The notes under the pieces: model-generated
What the model was told of the DNA's origin: nothing
What the model saw: only the letters and a program-made list of their open reading frames with translations
Databases searched by the model: none
Assembly: GCA_001897615.1 (NCBI GenBank)
Contig: MKTG01000070.1
Location: 43,736 to 76,638, forward strand
DNA length: 32,903 bases
Reading direction: 5' to 3'
Source of the DNA: Burkholderiales bacterium 68-10
GTDB lineage: Bacteria; Pseudomonadota; Gammaproteobacteria; Burkholderiales; Burkholderiaceae_C
Position numbers and translations under genes: made by a program
Shown: positions 8,660 through 17,551 of the stretch, one piece after another
Numbering within the stretch: the first letter of the stretch is position 1
How the letters are laid out: each line of letters starts with the position of its first letter

Positions 8660-9190
8660 ATGAAGTCTTTGCTGCCGACCCTCCGTGTATCGCTTGTCGC
8701 CGCGACGCTGGCCGCCGCGGCTGTGCCCGCGGCGGCCCAGGACCGCATCTACCGCTGCGGCAACGAATACACCAACCAGCCCAAGGGCCGGCCGGACTGC
8801 AAGCTGGTGGAGGGCGGCAACGTCACCATCGTGCGCGGCACCGCACCCGCGCCCGCGGCGCCCGCGGCACCGGCGGCTGGCGGCGGTGCAGCGCCCGCGG
8901 CACGCTCCGCCGGGACAGCACCGGCCTCGGCACCGCGTATCGACAACGCCGAGCAGCGCAAGCGCGACGCCGACGCCAAGGCCATCTTGCAGCAGGAGCT
9001 GCGTCGTGCCGAGGCCCGGCAGGCCGAGTTGGACAAGGAATACAAGGGTGGCGAGCCCGACAAGATCGGCGGCGAGGCGCGCAACCACCAGAAATACCTG
9101 GACCGCGTGGCCGAACTGAAAGCCGCCATCGAGCGCAACCAGAGCGACATCGAGGGCATCAAGCGCGAGCTGGGCCGGCTCGGCCCCTGA
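8660..9190 (+). CDS. Secreted DUF4124-like protein with coiled-coil tail
   Basis: A 176-residue protein with signal peptide MKSLLPTLRVSLVAATLAAAAVPAAAQ. A short DUF4124-like region follows (DRIYRCGNEYTNQPKGRPDCKLVEGGNVTIV), then an Ala/Pro-rich linker (APAPAAPAAPAAGG) and a charged, helix-forming C-terminus (AEQRKRDADAKAILQQELRRAEARQAELDKEY) likely to form a coiled coil. Its location is periplasmic and its function unknown. ATG 8660 is chosen because the signal peptide starts there; the ORF-track start at 8576 adds an unlikely leader. The stop codon abuts a 161-bp palindromic element. Confidence 0.8.
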   Translation: MKSLLPTLRVSLVAATLAAAAVPAAAQDRIYRCGNEYTNQPKGRPDCKLVEGGNVTIVRGTAPAPAAPAAPAAGGGAAPAARSAGTAPASAPRIDNAEQRKRDADAKAILQQELRRAEARQAELDKEYKGGEPDKIGGEARNHQKYLDRVAELKAAIERNQSDIEGIKRELGRLGP

Positions 9191-9350
9191 GAGCCTGTGA
9201 AAAAATACCTCGCGCCCGCCCGAGCCGCCAAAACGCGCCCGCTCTTCGTTGCAAATCCTCGCCGTAGCCCCGGCTACGGCTGCGGTCTGCGCCTCGATCG
9301 GACGCGTTTTGACGACCCTTTCGGACGCGATCAATTCATTCACAGGCTCT
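9190..9350. repeat. 161-bp nested palindromic element with 12-bp perfect terminal inverted repeats
   Basis: The ends are AGAGCCTGTGAA (9190-9201) and TTCACAGGCTCT (9339-9350), exact reverse complements. Inside, AAAACGCG faces CGCGTTTT. The centre is CCGTAGCC-CC-GGCTACGG, a perfect 8-bp stem. No credible gene lies inside. The architecture resembles a small non-autonomous or REP-like element; I believe similar sequences occur in other Comamonadaceae genomes, but that is from memory. It begins within the last base of the upstream gene's stop codon. Confidence 0.8.
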
Positions 9351-9383
9351 GAGCCCGGTTTTTCCGGCAGGGCTGCCGGAATA

Positions 9384-9439
9384 CTATCGAATCAATAGCT
9401 GCTGGCGCAGGCTGGTGCTACGCTACAGCCGATTTTTAT
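9384..9439 (+). repeat. Dispersed palindromic element, copy C (intergenic)
   Basis: It reads CTATCGAATCAATAGCTGCT then GGCGCAGGCTGGTGCTACGC, ending AGCCGATTTTTAT. It lies downstream of the 161-bp element and just beyond the xth stop. A perfect CCGGCAG-GG-CTGCCGG hairpin at 9364-9379 precedes it. Confidence 0.75.
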
Positions 9440-9470
9440 CTCTGGTTATTTGCCGTAGGTGTATCGCCCC

Positions 9471-10253
9471 TCACACCAGTTCCAGCGTGACTGGCGCGTG
9501 GTCGCTGGGCTTGGGCCATTTGCGCGGCACGCGGTCGATGCCGCAGGCCGCCACCTGGGCGCGCAGCGGCTCGCTCACCAGGATGTGGTCGATGCGCAGG
9601 CCGCGGTTCTTCTGGTAGCCCAGCATGCGGTAGTCCCACCAGGAAAAGCTCTTGTCCGGCTGTTCGAACAGCCGGAAGGCATCGGCCAGCCCCAGGCCCA
9701 GCAGCGCCTGGAAGTGGTGGCGCTCCTCGCTGGTGTGGTGAATGGTCTCGGCCAGGCCCACCGGGTCGTGGCTGTCGCGGTCCTCGGGGGCGATGTTGAA
9801 GTCGCCCAGCAGCAGCAGGCGCGGGTGCGCTGCCAGCTCTTCGCGCAGCCAGTCGCGCAGCGCGCGCAGCCAGCTCATCTTGTAATCAAACTTGTCGCTG
9901 CCCGGCGCCTGCCCGTTGACGAAGTAGCCGTTGACCACGCGCAAGGGCCCGCCCGGCGCCGGCACCGTGGCGGCGATCACCCGCGCCGAGTCGTCGGCAA
10001 AGCCCGGGATGTTGCGCACCACGTCATCGGCCGTCAGTGGCGCGCGTGTCAGCAGGGCGACGCCGTTATAGGTCTTCTGGCCGAACACGGCGGCTTCGTA
10101 GCCGGCTTCGCGCAGCGCCTGGTGCGGGAACTTGTCGTCGGTGAGCTTGAGCTCCTGCAGCGCCAGCACGTCGACCGGGTTGACGGCCAGCCAGTCCAGC
10201 ACGTGCTGCAGGCGGGCGGTGAGGGAGTTGACGTTCCAGGTGGCGATCTTCAT
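9471..10253 (-). CDS. xth: Exodeoxyribonuclease III (AP endonuclease)
   Basis: Cuts DNA at abasic sites and trims 3' ends in base-excision repair. The 260-residue protein carries the exonuclease/endonuclease/phosphatase motifs: start MKIATWNVNSLTARL, metal-binding Glu in LQELKLTDDKFP, YNGVALLTR, catalytic GDFNIAPEDRD, the Trp/Tyr-rich SFSWWDYRM, RIDHILVS and the terminal SDHAPVTLELV. The length matches the ExoIII family. The ORF track extends this frame to 11357, antisense to the LysR gene; ATG 10253 is the family start. It is divergent from the LysR gene. Confidence 0.96.
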   Translation of the reverse strand: MKIATWNVNSLTARLQHVLDWLAVNPVDVLALQELKLTDDKFPHQALREAGYEAAVFGQKTYNGVALLTRAPLTADDVVRNIPGFADDSARVIAATVPAPGGPLRVVNGYFVNGQAPGSDKFDYKMSWLRALRDWLREELAAHPRLLLLGDFNIAPEDRDSHDPVGLAETIHHTSEERHHFQALLGLGLADAFRLFEQPDKSFSWWDYRMLGYQKNRGLRIDHILVSEPLRAQVAACGIDRVPRKWPKPSDHAPVTLELV

Positions 10254-10304
10254 GGCCTGCATCTTAGGGGCTGAGCCTGCTAGCACCTTGTGTACGATGC
10301 CCGC

Positions 10305-11309
10305 GTGAACCCTAGCGCCCCATCCGCGATCGCGCCCCAGCCGCCCCAGCACTCGCCCGCGTCGCTGGCGCGGCGCCTGCGCCTGCAGCAGCTGTTGATC
10401 TTCGAGAAGGTGGTTCAGGCCGGCTCCATCCTGGCGGCCTCGCGCGAGCTGGCGCTGACGCAGCCGGCGCTCAGCAAGTCGATCCACGAGCTGGAGGCGC
10501 AGCTGGGCGGCCAGCTCTTCGTGCGCGGCAAGCGTGGCGTCGCGCTGACCGAGCTGGGCCGCCTGTTCGAACACCACGCCAAGACCTTGCTGGGCGAGCT
10601 GCGTTACCTGGCCGAGGACTTGAACGCGGCGCAGTCGGGCGCCGCCGGCCAGGTGGTGGTGGGCACGCTGATCACGGCTTCGGCGACGCTGCTGCCTGAG
10701 GCCATCACCCGGCTGCGCGCAGCGGCGCCCGATGTGGTGGTGACCATTCGGGTGGGCTCCAGCGCGCTGCTGTTTCCGGCACTGCTGCGCAGCGAGCTGG
10801 ACGTCGTCGTCGGCGTGCTGCCGGACGCGCGCGACACCCTGCTGGCGGACGAGCACGCCACGCGCCTGATTCACGTGCCGCTGCACCAGGAAGCGCTGCG
10901 CGTCGTGGTCGGCAGCCAGCATCCGCTGGCACGCCGGCGCCGGATCGACGCGGCGCAGCTGCGCGACCTGGACTGGATCGTGCCGACGCAGGACTCCGTG
11001 GCGGGTCGTTCGGTGGGTGCGTTTTTCAGCCGCGTCGGGCTGGCGCTGCCGCGTCGGCGCGTCGAGTCGGTGTCGATCCTGACGAACCTGGAGCTGCTGA
11101 TCAACAGCCACATGGTCGGGCTGATGCCGCAGTCGGCGGCCGACCGCTTTGCCCGCGCCGGCCTGCTGGCGCTGCTGCCGTTGTCGGGGCAGGGCGCGTT
11201 CGGCGCCGTGGGCTACACGGTGCGGGCCGATCGCCCGCCCTCGGCGGCAGCGCAGCGCTTTCTGCAGGCGCTGCGCGACGCCAGTCAGGGATTTGCGAGT
11301 CCCGGGTGA
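10305..11309 (+). CDS. LysR-family transcriptional regulator
   Basis: A protein of 334 residues from GTG 10305 (339 from GTG 10290). The N-terminal winged helix-turn-helix is LRLQQLLIFEKVVQAGSILAASRELALTQPALSKSIHELEAQLGGQLFVRGKRGVALTELG. A periplasmic-binding-like effector domain follows (VVVGTLITASATLLPEAITRLR, IRVGSSALLFPALLRSELDVVVGVLP). It lies directly upstream of and in line with the kynurenine/aminomuconate island, so it may regulate it. NbaR of the Pseudomonas 2-nitrobenzoate pathway is, as I recall, also LysR-type. A TACGAT hexamer at 10293-10298 could act as a -10 box, which would make a transcript starting at GTG 10305 nearly leaderless. Start choice is uncertain. Confidence 0.88.
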   Translation: MNPSAPSAIAPQPPQHSPASLARRLRLQQLLIFEKVVQAGSILAASRELALTQPALSKSIHELEAQLGGQLFVRGKRGVALTELGRLFEHHAKTLLGELRYLAEDLNAAQSGAAGQVVVGTLITASATLLPEAITRLRAAAPDVVVTIRVGSSALLFPALLRSELDVVVGVLPDARDTLLADEHATRLIHVPLHQEALRVVVGSQHPLARRRRIDAAQLRDLDWIVPTQDSVAGRSVGAFFSRVGLALPRRRVESVSILTNLELLINSHMVGLMPQSAADRFARAGLLALLPLSGQGAFGAVGYTVRADRPPSAAAQRFLQALRDASQGFASPG

Positions 11310-11325
11310 AGCGGCATATGTATTC

Positions 11326-11370
11326 CCATTGGCTATGGATGTTGCCGTCAAAATCATTGGTCAAGAATAG
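11326..11370 (+). promoter_or_regulatory. Candidate promoter and LysR-type operator for the catabolic island
   Basis: CCATTGGCTATGG (11326-11338) is a short inverted repeat within TCCCATTGGCTATGGA, compatible with a LysR-type site. Just downstream, TTGCCG (11342) and GAATAG (11365) are spaced 17 bases, resembling weak -35/-10 boxes. The dehydrogenase GTG is 45 bases further on. Seen by eye only. Confidence 0.4.
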
Positions 11371-11414
11371 ATTTGGCGCCTAGACTTCGGGCCATTGTCA
11401 ATCGGAGTTCCCTT

Positions 11415-12902
11415 GTGAGCCCACGCTTTCCGTTGCCCGTCTCGCTCAAGGAAGTGCGCAACTACGTCGATGGCGAGTTCGTCGCCACCGGCAAGACCTT
11501 CAACAATGTCAGCCCCATCGACGGCAGCGTGCTGGCGCCGGTGCACGAGGCCGACGCGGCCCTGGTCGACCGCGCCGTGCGCGCCGCGCGCCGCGCGCTT
11601 GATGAGGGCCCCTGGGGCCGCTCGACGGTGGAAGAGCGCGCTGCCGCGCTGCACCGCGTGGCCGACATCATTGCCCGGCGTTTCGACGAATTCCTGCAGG
11701 CCGAAGTGGCCGACACCGGCCGCCCGGTCGAGCAGGCGCGCAAGCTGGACGTATACCGCGGCATCGCCAACTTCCGCACCTTTGCCGACCTGGGCAAGAG
11801 CGCGCACGGCGAGTTTTTCGAGACCCACCTGCCCGACGGCACCCAGCTCATCAACTACACCAAGCGCAAGCCGCTGGGCGTGGTGGCCAGCATCTCGCCC
11901 TGGAACCTGCCCATCCTCTCGCTCACCTGGAAGGCCGCGCCGGCGCTGATCTGCGGCAACACCATCATCTGCAAGCCGTCCGAGGAAACGCCCTCGTCGG
12001 CGGTGCTGATCGCCGAGGCCTTCCACGAGGCCGGCGTGCCGCCCGGCGTGTTCAACGTGGTACACGGCTTCGGCCCCGGCTCGGCCGGCGAGGCGCTGAC
12101 CACCCACCCCGGCATCGACGCCGTCACCTTCACCGGCGAGTCGCGCACCGGCGCGGCCATCATGAAGGCGGTGGCCGACGGCGTGAAGGAAGTGTCCTTC
12201 GAGCTGGGCGGCAAGAACGCCGCCATCGTGTTTGCCGATTGCGACTTCGACGCCACCGTCGAGGGCCTGGCGCGCGCCCTGTTCACCAACACCGGCCAGG
12301 TCTGCCTGTGCCCCGAGCGCGTGTTCGTCGAGCGGCCGATCTTTGACAAGTTTGTCGCTGCGCTGAAAAAACACACCGAGTCGCTCACGATCGGCTGGCC
12401 CGACGACCCGAGCGTGGCCATGGGCTCGCTGATCTCGCGCGAGCACCGCGACAAGGTGCTGTCCTACTTCAAGCTGGCGGTGGAAGAGGGCGCCACCGTG
12501 GTCACCGGCGGCGGCGTGCCGCACTTCGGCGACGCGCGTGACAACGGCGCCTTCGTGCAGCCCACCATCTGGACCGGCCTGCCGGACAGCGCGCGCTGCG
12601 TGCGCGAGGAGGTGTTCGGCCCGGTCTGCCACATCGCGCCCTTCGACAGCGAAGAAGAAGTCGTGCGCCGCGCCAACGACAGCGACTACGGCCTGGCCGC
12701 CACGGTGTGGACCACCAACCTGTCGCGCACGCACCGCGTCGCGCCCCAGCTGCACGTGGGCATCGTCTGGGTCAACACCTGGTTCTCGCGCGATTTGCGC
12801 ACACCCTTTGGCGGCACCAAGCTCTCGGGCATCGGGCGCGAGGGCGGGCGCTGGTCGCTCGACTTCTATTCCGAGACCACCAACATCTGCATCAAGGTAT
12901 GA
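11415..12902 (+). CDS. 2-aminomuconic (2-hydroxymuconic) 6-semialdehyde dehydrogenase
   Basis: Oxidises 2-aminomuconate semialdehyde to 2-aminomuconate with NAD+. The 495-residue ALDH has SPWNLPILSLTWKAAPAL (catalytic Asn), CGNTIICKPSEETP (cofactor Lys), FTGESRTG, FELGGKN (general-base Glu) and NTGQVCLCPERVF with catalytic Cys at about residue 297. The C-terminal WVNTWFSRDLRTPFGGTKLSG carries the Arg-rich segment typical of the hydroxymuconate/aminomuconate subfamily (NbaE/AmnC-like). Context with 3-hydroxyanthranilate dioxygenase and ACMS decarboxylase favours the amino substrate. GTG 11415 has CGGAG 7 bases upstream; the TTG-initiated frame at 11373 lacks a site. Confidence 0.9.
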   Translation: MSPRFPLPVSLKEVRNYVDGEFVATGKTFNNVSPIDGSVLAPVHEADAALVDRAVRAARRALDEGPWGRSTVEERAAALHRVADIIARRFDEFLQAEVADTGRPVEQARKLDVYRGIANFRTFADLGKSAHGEFFETHLPDGTQLINYTKRKPLGVVASISPWNLPILSLTWKAAPALICGNTIICKPSEETPSSAVLIAEAFHEAGVPPGVFNVVHGFGPGSAGEALTTHPGIDAVTFTGESRTGAAIMKAVADGVKEVSFELGGKNAAIVFADCDFDATVEGLARALFTNTGQVCLCPERVFVERPIFDKFVAALKKHTESLTIGWPDDPSVAMGSLISREHRDKVLSYFKLAVEEGATVVTGGGVPHFGDARDNGAFVQPTIWTGLPDSARCVREEVFGPVCHIAPFDSEEEVVRRANDSDYGLAATVWTTNLSRTHRVAPQLHVGIVWVNTWFSRDLRTPFGGTKLSGIGREGGRWSLDFYSETTNICIKV

Positions 12903-13123
12903 GCGCGCAAGCCGGCATCTCGAACCCAGGGAGCCGCGTCGCCGACGTCACGCGACCAATGCAAGCCGGCTCGCACGACTTGGTGCCAGGTCAATCCCGC
13001 AGTGACGACCCCACGAAAGTTGCACCAATCGTGCTGCCGCGCTGCCGCAATGCGAACGGGCAGCGCCATCACGACATCTGCCTTCATTGAAGCACGCAGT
13101 GAAACTTTGAGAACCCAATCGCC
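12903..13123. other. Noncoding gap between dehydrogenase and kynureninase genes
   Basis: This 221-base gap inside the catabolic island may hold a second promoter. It has a direct repeat GCAAGCCGGC (about 12907 and 12964), a GCAC-CAATC-GTGC inverted repeat (13022-13034) and a perfect TTCATTGAA palindrome just upstream of kynU. No gene is supported; the ORF-track frames here are extensions of shadows. Confidence 0.4.
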
Positions 13124-14371
13124 ATGAACGACTCTACGAAAACCATCACCGAAGCGCAGGTTGCGCGCCTGGACGCCGCCGACCCACTGGCCGGCCGGCG
13201 CGAGCTGTTCGCGTTGCCCGAGGGGGTGATCTACCTCGACGGCAACTCGCTGGGCGCCTTGCCCAAGTCGGTGATGGGCCGCATGACGCGCGCCATCGAG
13301 CAGGAGTGGGGCGTCGGCCTGATCCGCTCCTGGAACGATGCCGACTGGTACCCGGCCCCGCAGCGCGTGGGCGGGCGCATTGCCACATTGATTGGCGCGC
13401 ACGCCGATGAGGTGATCGTCGCCGACTCGACCTCGGTCAACCTGTTCAAGGTGCTGGTCGCTGCGCTGCGCATGCGGCCGGGGCGCAAGCGCATCGTCGG
13501 CGAGCGCGGCAACTTCCCGACCGACGTGTATGTGGCCAGCGGCGTGGCCGAGCTGATGAACGCCGAGTTGGTGACGGTCGAACCCGATGACGTGATGGCG
13601 GCGATCGACGAGAACACGGCCATCGTGTCGCTCACGCACACCAACTACAAGACCGGCCGTCTGTACGACATGGCCGCCATCACGCGCCGCGCGCACGCCG
13701 TCGGCGCCCTGGTGGTCTGGGATCTGTGCCACACGGCGGGCGCCATGCCCTGCGACCTGAATGGCTGCGACGCCGATTTCGCCGTCGGCTGTGGCTACAA
13801 GTACTTCAACGGTGGTCCGGGCGCGCCGGCCTTCGTGTTCGTGGCGCGGCGCCATCAGGCGCAGGTGCGCCAGCCGCTGACCGGCTGGCATGGCCATGCG
13901 CGGCCGTTCGAGTTCACGCACGACTACGCACCGGGGACGGGGATCGACCGCATGCTGGTCGGCACGGCGTCGCAACTCGGCTTGATTGCCCTGGAGCAGG
14001 CGCTGCAGGCCTTCGATGGCGTCGACATGCAGCAACTGCGGCGCAAGAGCGAGCAGATGACCGACTTGTTCATTCGCCTCGTCGAGCAGGAGCTGGCCCC
14101 CTACGGCTTCGGCCTGGCGTCGCCGCGCGATGCGGCGCAGCGCGGCAGTCAGGTGTCGCTGACGCACGCCGAAGGCTACGCCATCATGCAGGCGTTGATC
14201 GCGCGCGGCGTGATCGGCGACTTCCGCGCGCCCGAGATCCTGCGCTTCGGCTTCGCCGTGCTGTATGTCAGCTTCCGGGACGTCTGGAACGCCGTTGCCA
14301 TCATCAAGGACGTGATGGCCACCGGCGCCTGGAAAGCACCCGAGTTCAGCGAGCGCAAGGCAGTGACCTGA
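13124..14371 (+). CDS. kynU: Kynureninase
   Basis: A PLP enzyme that splits kynurenine to anthranilate plus alanine, or 3-hydroxykynurenine to 3-hydroxyanthranilate plus alanine. It has 415 residues, the usual length. Seen motifs are VIYLDGNSLGALPKSV near the N-terminus, SWNDADWYPAPQRVGGRIA, LTHTNYKTGRLYDM, the PLP-Asp region VVWDLCHTAGAMPCDL and the PLP-Lys motif FAVGCGYKYFNGGPGAPAF with Lys at about residue 226. Beside a 3-hydroxyanthranilate dioxygenase gene, the hydroxylated substrate is the likely one. No kynurenine 3-monooxygenase, tryptophan dioxygenase or kynB formamidase is in the window. Confidence 0.96.
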   Translation: MNDSTKTITEAQVARLDAADPLAGRRELFALPEGVIYLDGNSLGALPKSVMGRMTRAIEQEWGVGLIRSWNDADWYPAPQRVGGRIATLIGAHADEVIVADSTSVNLFKVLVAALRMRPGRKRIVGERGNFPTDVYVASGVAELMNAELVTVEPDDVMAAIDENTAIVSLTHTNYKTGRLYDMAAITRRAHAVGALVVWDLCHTAGAMPCDLNGCDADFAVGCGYKYFNGGPGAPAFVFVARRHQAQVRQPLTGWHGHARPFEFTHDYAPGTGIDRMLVGTASQLGLIALEQALQAFDGVDMQQLRRKSEQMTDLFIRLVEQELAPYGFGLASPRDAAQRGSQVSLTHAEGYAIMQALIARGVIGDFRAPEILRFGFAVLYVSFRDVWNAVAIIKDVMATGAWKAPEFSERKAVT

Positions 14372-14415
14372 CACGGCTGCGAGTTCACTGCCAACCCTCA
14401 AGAGAGACAAGAGAA

Positions 14416-15393
14416 ATGACATTCAACAAGATTCGCCGCGCCTTGCTGGCCCTGTGTGTCGGCGCGGCGGCGCTGGGAGTGGCCCACGCGCAGGGCAGCG
14501 AGGGCCTCAGTGGCCCGGTCCGACTGGTGGTCGGCTTTCCAGCCGGTGGTGCGGGTGACATCATCGCCCGGGTGGTGGCCGACAAGATCGCGGGGCCCTT
14601 GGGCGTGACGGTGATCGTCGAGAACAAGCCGGGTGCCGGCGGGCGCGTGGCCGCGGAACTGTTGAAAGCGGCCCCGGCGGACGGCCGCACGGTGTTGATC
14701 ACGCCGCTGGCGCCGATCGTCATCGCCCCGCTGACCTTCCAGAAGCTGAACTACAAATCCGACACCGATTTCGTTCCGGTGGCGCAGCTGGTCAAGTTTC
14801 CGTTGTCGCTGGCGGTGGGCAAGGACAGCCCGAACACCAGCCTGAAGGATCTGGTGGCCTGGTTCAAGGCGCATCCGCAGCAGGCCTCCTTTGGCACATC
14901 GGCGGCCGGCAGCCAGCTGCATTTTCTGGGCCTGATGCTCGGACAGGCGGCGCACATTGACCTGGTTCACGTGCCCTATCAAGGGGGCACGCCACTGATC
15001 ACGGATCTGATCGGCGGGCAGGTGCCCAGCGCCATCGATGCCTTCCCGCTCGAGTTTCACAAGGCAGGCAAGATCCGGCTGCTGGCGAGCTCGGGCGAGA
15101 GCCGTTCGCCACTGTTGCCCGATGTGCCGACGTTCAAGGAGCAGGGCTACCCGACCGTGGTCGGGGAGGCATGGTTTGGCGCTTTCATGAGCGCCAAGAC
15201 CTCGCCGGCGCTGGTCCAGCGCGTGAGCGAGGCAATGGCCAGCGCAGTCCAGCAACCCGATGTGCGCCAGAAGCTCGCCGCCGCGGGGCTGGAAGCCACC
15301 GGTTTGAAAGCGCCTGAGTTTGCCAGGCTGGTGGCTGCCGATCAGGCGCGCTGGAAGCCCGTGATCGAAGTGTCGGGTTTCAAGGGCGATTGA
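14416..15393 (+). CDS. Tripartite tricarboxylate (Bug-type) substrate-binding protein
   Basis: A 325-residue periplasmic receptor. The signal peptide is [26 protein letters not shown]. The Bug/TctC hallmarks are [84 protein letters not shown] and [12 protein letters not shown]. No TctA/TctB membrane partners are present, so it is an orphan receptor, as is common in Burkholderiales. Its place between kynU and the deaminase gene suggests a pathway ligand such as an aromatic acid, though this is inference. It starts 44 bases after kynU, after a purine-rich AGAGAGACAAGAG stretch. Confidence 0.92.
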   Translation: MTFNKIRRALLALCVGAAALGVAHAQGSEGLSGPVRLVVGFPAGGAGDIIARVVADKIAGPLGVTVIVENKPGAGGRVAAELLKAAPADGRTVLITPLAPIVIAPLTFQKLNYKSDTDFVPVAQLVKFPLSLAVGKDSPNTSLKDLVAWFKAHPQQASFGTSAAGSQLHFLGLMLGQAAHIDLVHVPYQGGTPLITDLIGGQVPSAIDAFPLEFHKAGKIRLLASSGESRSPLLPDVPTFKEQGYPTVVGEAWFGAFMSAKTSPALVQRVSEAMASAVQQPDVRQKLAAAGLEATGLKAPEFARLVAADQARWKPVIEVSGFKGD

Positions 15394-15458
15394 AGCGCTT
15401 GCACCCGGGACGATCCCATTTGACGACAGGTGACACACCGTTTCGAGAGGCCTACACC

Positions 15459-15893
15459 ATGACAGTCCCATCATCCGCACGCGCCTCGGTGGTGGCCGGC
15501 AAGGCCACCCCACGCGGGCGCTTTCCGCACATCAAGCGCGCCGGCGACTTCCTGTTCGTCTCCGGCACCAGCTCGCGCCGGCCCGACAACAGCTTTGCCG
15601 GCGTTCAGGTCGATGCCCTGGGCGTGACCAACCTGGACATCCGGGCGCAGACACGTGCCGTGATCGAGAACATCCGGGACATTCTCAGAAGCGAGGGTGC
15701 CGACCTCTCTGACCTGGTGGAGACACAGGTCTTTCTGGTCAGCATGAACGATTTTGGCGGCTACAACGAGGTCTGGGCCGAGTTCTTCGACTACGACGGC
15801 CCGACCCGCACCACGGTGGCGGTGCACCAGCTGCCGCACCCGCATCTGCTGATCGAGATCAAGGCGGTGGCCTACAAGCCTGTGCCGGCCTGA
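15459..15893 (+). CDS. RidA-family protein, probable 2-aminomuconate deaminase
   Basis: A 144-residue YjgF/YER057c/UK114-family protein ([109 protein letters not shown]). The N-terminal RGRFPH and the C-terminal [16 protein letters not shown] match the aminomuconate deaminase branch (NbaF/AmnD). That branch hydrolyses 2-aminomuconate to 4-oxalocrotonate and ammonia. The neighbouring dioxygenase and decarboxylase support this over a general enamine-deaminase role. GAGAGG lies 8 bases before ATG 15459; the ORF-track start at 15390 overlaps the previous gene. Confidence 0.88.
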   Translation: MTVPSSARASVVAGKATPRGRFPHIKRAGDFLFVSGTSSRRPDNSFAGVQVDALGVTNLDIRAQTRAVIENIRDILRSEGADLSDLVETQVFLVSMNDFGGYNEVWAEFFDYDGPTRTTVAVHQLPHPHLLIEIKAVAYKPVPA

Positions 15894-15930
15894 TCCCTTC
15901 ACCAATCCCTTTCACTCACGGAGACACGCC

Positions 15931-16494
15931 ATGAACCCGAAGTACGGACTGCCGAAAAACCTGATGGGCTGGGTCGAGCAGAACCGCGCCAGCCTGAAGC
16001 CGCCGGTCAACAACGCGGCGATCTTTCCGGACGGCAACTACATCATCAACATGGTGGGCGGGGGCAACACGCGCACCGATTTCCACGACAACCCGACCGA
16101 GGAAATCTTCTACCAGATCAAGGGCACGGCCTACCTGAACATCTGGGACCGCGGCAAATTCGACCGCATCGACCTGAAGGAGGGCGACGTGTGGCTGATG
16201 GAGCCACACCTGCAGCACTCGCCGCAGCGCCCCGACCCGAACGGGCTGTGCTTTCTGGTCGAGCTCAAGCGCCCCCAGAGCGCGATCGACTCGCTCAACT
16301 GGTATTGCCCCAAATGCGCCGGCCTGGTGTGGGGCGCCAGCATGGAGCTGAAAGACCTGGTGGCCGATCTGCCGCGCACCTACGAAGTGTTCTACGCCCT
16401 CAGCGATGCCGAGCGCACCTGCAAGCAGTGCGGCACCGTGCATCCCGGTCGTGATTACGCGGCCTGGCACGCCATTCGGCGGGCCCACGCATGA
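15931..16494 (+). CDS. nbaC: 3-hydroxyanthranilate 3,4-dioxygenase
   Basis: Opens the ring of 3-hydroxyanthranilate to 2-amino-3-carboxymuconate semialdehyde using Fe(II) and O2. It has 187 residues and a cupin fold. Iron ligands are visible as His52 and Glu58 in [15 protein letters not shown] and His96 in [11 protein letters not shown]; Arg48 and Arg100 match the substrate-binding arginines. The C-terminal rubredoxin-like metal site of bacterial forms is intact, with WYCPKC and CKQCG pairs. A GGAG site precedes ATG 15931. Its stop overlaps the next start as ATGA. Confidence 0.96.
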   Translation: MNPKYGLPKNLMGWVEQNRASLKPPVNNAAIFPDGNYIINMVGGGNTRTDFHDNPTEEIFYQIKGTAYLNIWDRGKFDRIDLKEGDVWLMEPHLQHSPQRPDPNGLCFLVELKRPQSAIDSLNWYCPKCAGLVWGASMELKDLVADLPRTYEVFYALSDAERTCKQCGTVHPGRDYAAWHAIRRAHA

Positions 16495-17507
16495 GCGCGG
16501 CTCCTTCGATGATCGACATCCACGCCCACTTTCTGCCCCAGATCAGCCAGCAGGAAGCCGCTGCCGTGGAGCGCGAGCGCGCGCCCTGGCTGCGCATCGA
16601 CGCCAGCGGCGAGACCGGCCAGATCATGGTCGGCGAGCGCGAGTTCCGCCCGGTCTACCGGGCGCTGTGGGATGCCGACTTTCGCGTCTCCGAACTCGAT
16701 GCTCAGGGCATCGCCTTGCAGCTGGTGTGTGCCACGCCCATCATGTTCGGCTACGCCTGGGAGCCCGCGCGCGCGGCCGACTGGGCGGCGCGCATGAACG
16801 ACAAGGCGGTGGCGTTTTGCGCCGGCCATCCGACGCGCCTCAAGGCCTTGGCACAGGTGCCGCTGCAGGACACGAGGCTGGCCTGCGCCGAGGCCAGGCG
16901 CGCCATGGCCGCGGGCTGCGTGGGCGTGCAGATCGGCAACCACGTGGGCGACAAGGACCTCGATCATCCCGACCTGGTGGACTTTCTGATTTACTGCGCC
17001 GAGAACCACATTCCGGTGCTGGTCCATCCCTGGGACATGATGGGCGGTGCCGGACGCATGAAGCAGTGGATGATGCCCTGGCTGGTGGCCATGGCCGCCG
17101 AAACGCAGCTGGGCATGATGTCGCTGATCCTGTCCGGCGCGCTGGAGCGCATTCCCGAGTCGCTGAAGATCTGCTTTGCCCACGGCGGCGGCAGCTTTGC
17201 CTACCTGCTGGGGCGCGCCGACAACGCCTGGAAGCACCGCGACATCGTGCGCAAGGACTGCCCGCGCCCGCCGTCCGAATACGCGCGGCGCCTGCACACC
17301 GATGGCATCGTGTTCGACCCGCGCGCGCTGCGCCTGCTGACCGAGGTGATGGGCGTGGGCAATGTGATGCTCGGCTCCGACTACCCCTTTCCGCTGGGCG
17401 AGCAGCAGGTGGGCGAGTTGGTTCGCGGGGCCGATTTCCTGGATGCATGTCAGCGTCAGGCCATCCTGAGTGACAATGCCCGCACGTTTTTCCGCCTGAA
17501 CGGGTGA
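16491..17507 (+). CDS. nbaD: 2-amino-3-carboxymuconate-6-semialdehyde decarboxylase (ACMSD)
   Basis: Decarboxylates ACMS to 2-aminomuconate semialdehyde, which diverts it from spontaneous cyclisation to quinolinate. It is a 338-residue amidohydrolase-fold protein. Zinc-site residues are visible: [10 protein letters not shown] (His11, His13), [12 protein letters not shown] (His), [15 protein letters not shown] (His) and [14 protein letters not shown] (Asp). It is ATGA-coupled to the dioxygenase, which makes sense because ACMS is unstable. It is the last enzyme of the catabolic group before the transporter genes. Confidence 0.96.
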   Translation: MSAAPSMIDIHAHFLPQISQQEAAAVERERAPWLRIDASGETGQIMVGEREFRPVYRALWDADFRVSELDAQGIALQLVCATPIMFGYAWEPARAADWAARMNDKAVAFCAGHPTRLKALAQVPLQDTRLACAEARRAMAAGCVGVQIGNHVGDKDLDHPDLVDFLIYCAENHIPVLVHPWDMMGGAGRMKQWMMPWLVAMAAETQLGMMSLILSGALERIPESLKICFAHGGGSFAYLLGRADNAWKHRDIVRKDCPRPPSEYARRLHTDGIVFDPRALRLLTEVMGVGNVMLGSDYPFPLGEQQVGELVRGADFLDACQRQAILSDNARTFFRLNG

Positions 17508-17551
17508 GCACCCCACCCGGATCGCGTCTGGATCCTGGTCAAGGGTTTTCC

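Noticed and set aside
9364-9379. CCGGCAGGGCTGCCGG hairpin as a transcription terminator
   Set aside because: T residues precede rather than follow the stem on the plus strand, and on the minus strand it is followed by A residues, so it lacks a U-tract in either direction.
9471-11357. A 628-codon fusion of xth with upstream sequence
   Set aside because: The N-terminal 368 codons are antisense to the LysR gene and lack domain features; the xth family start is at 10253.
12866-14422. A minus-strand frame covering kynureninase
   Set aside because: Antisense to a strong kynU match, with shadow-type composition.
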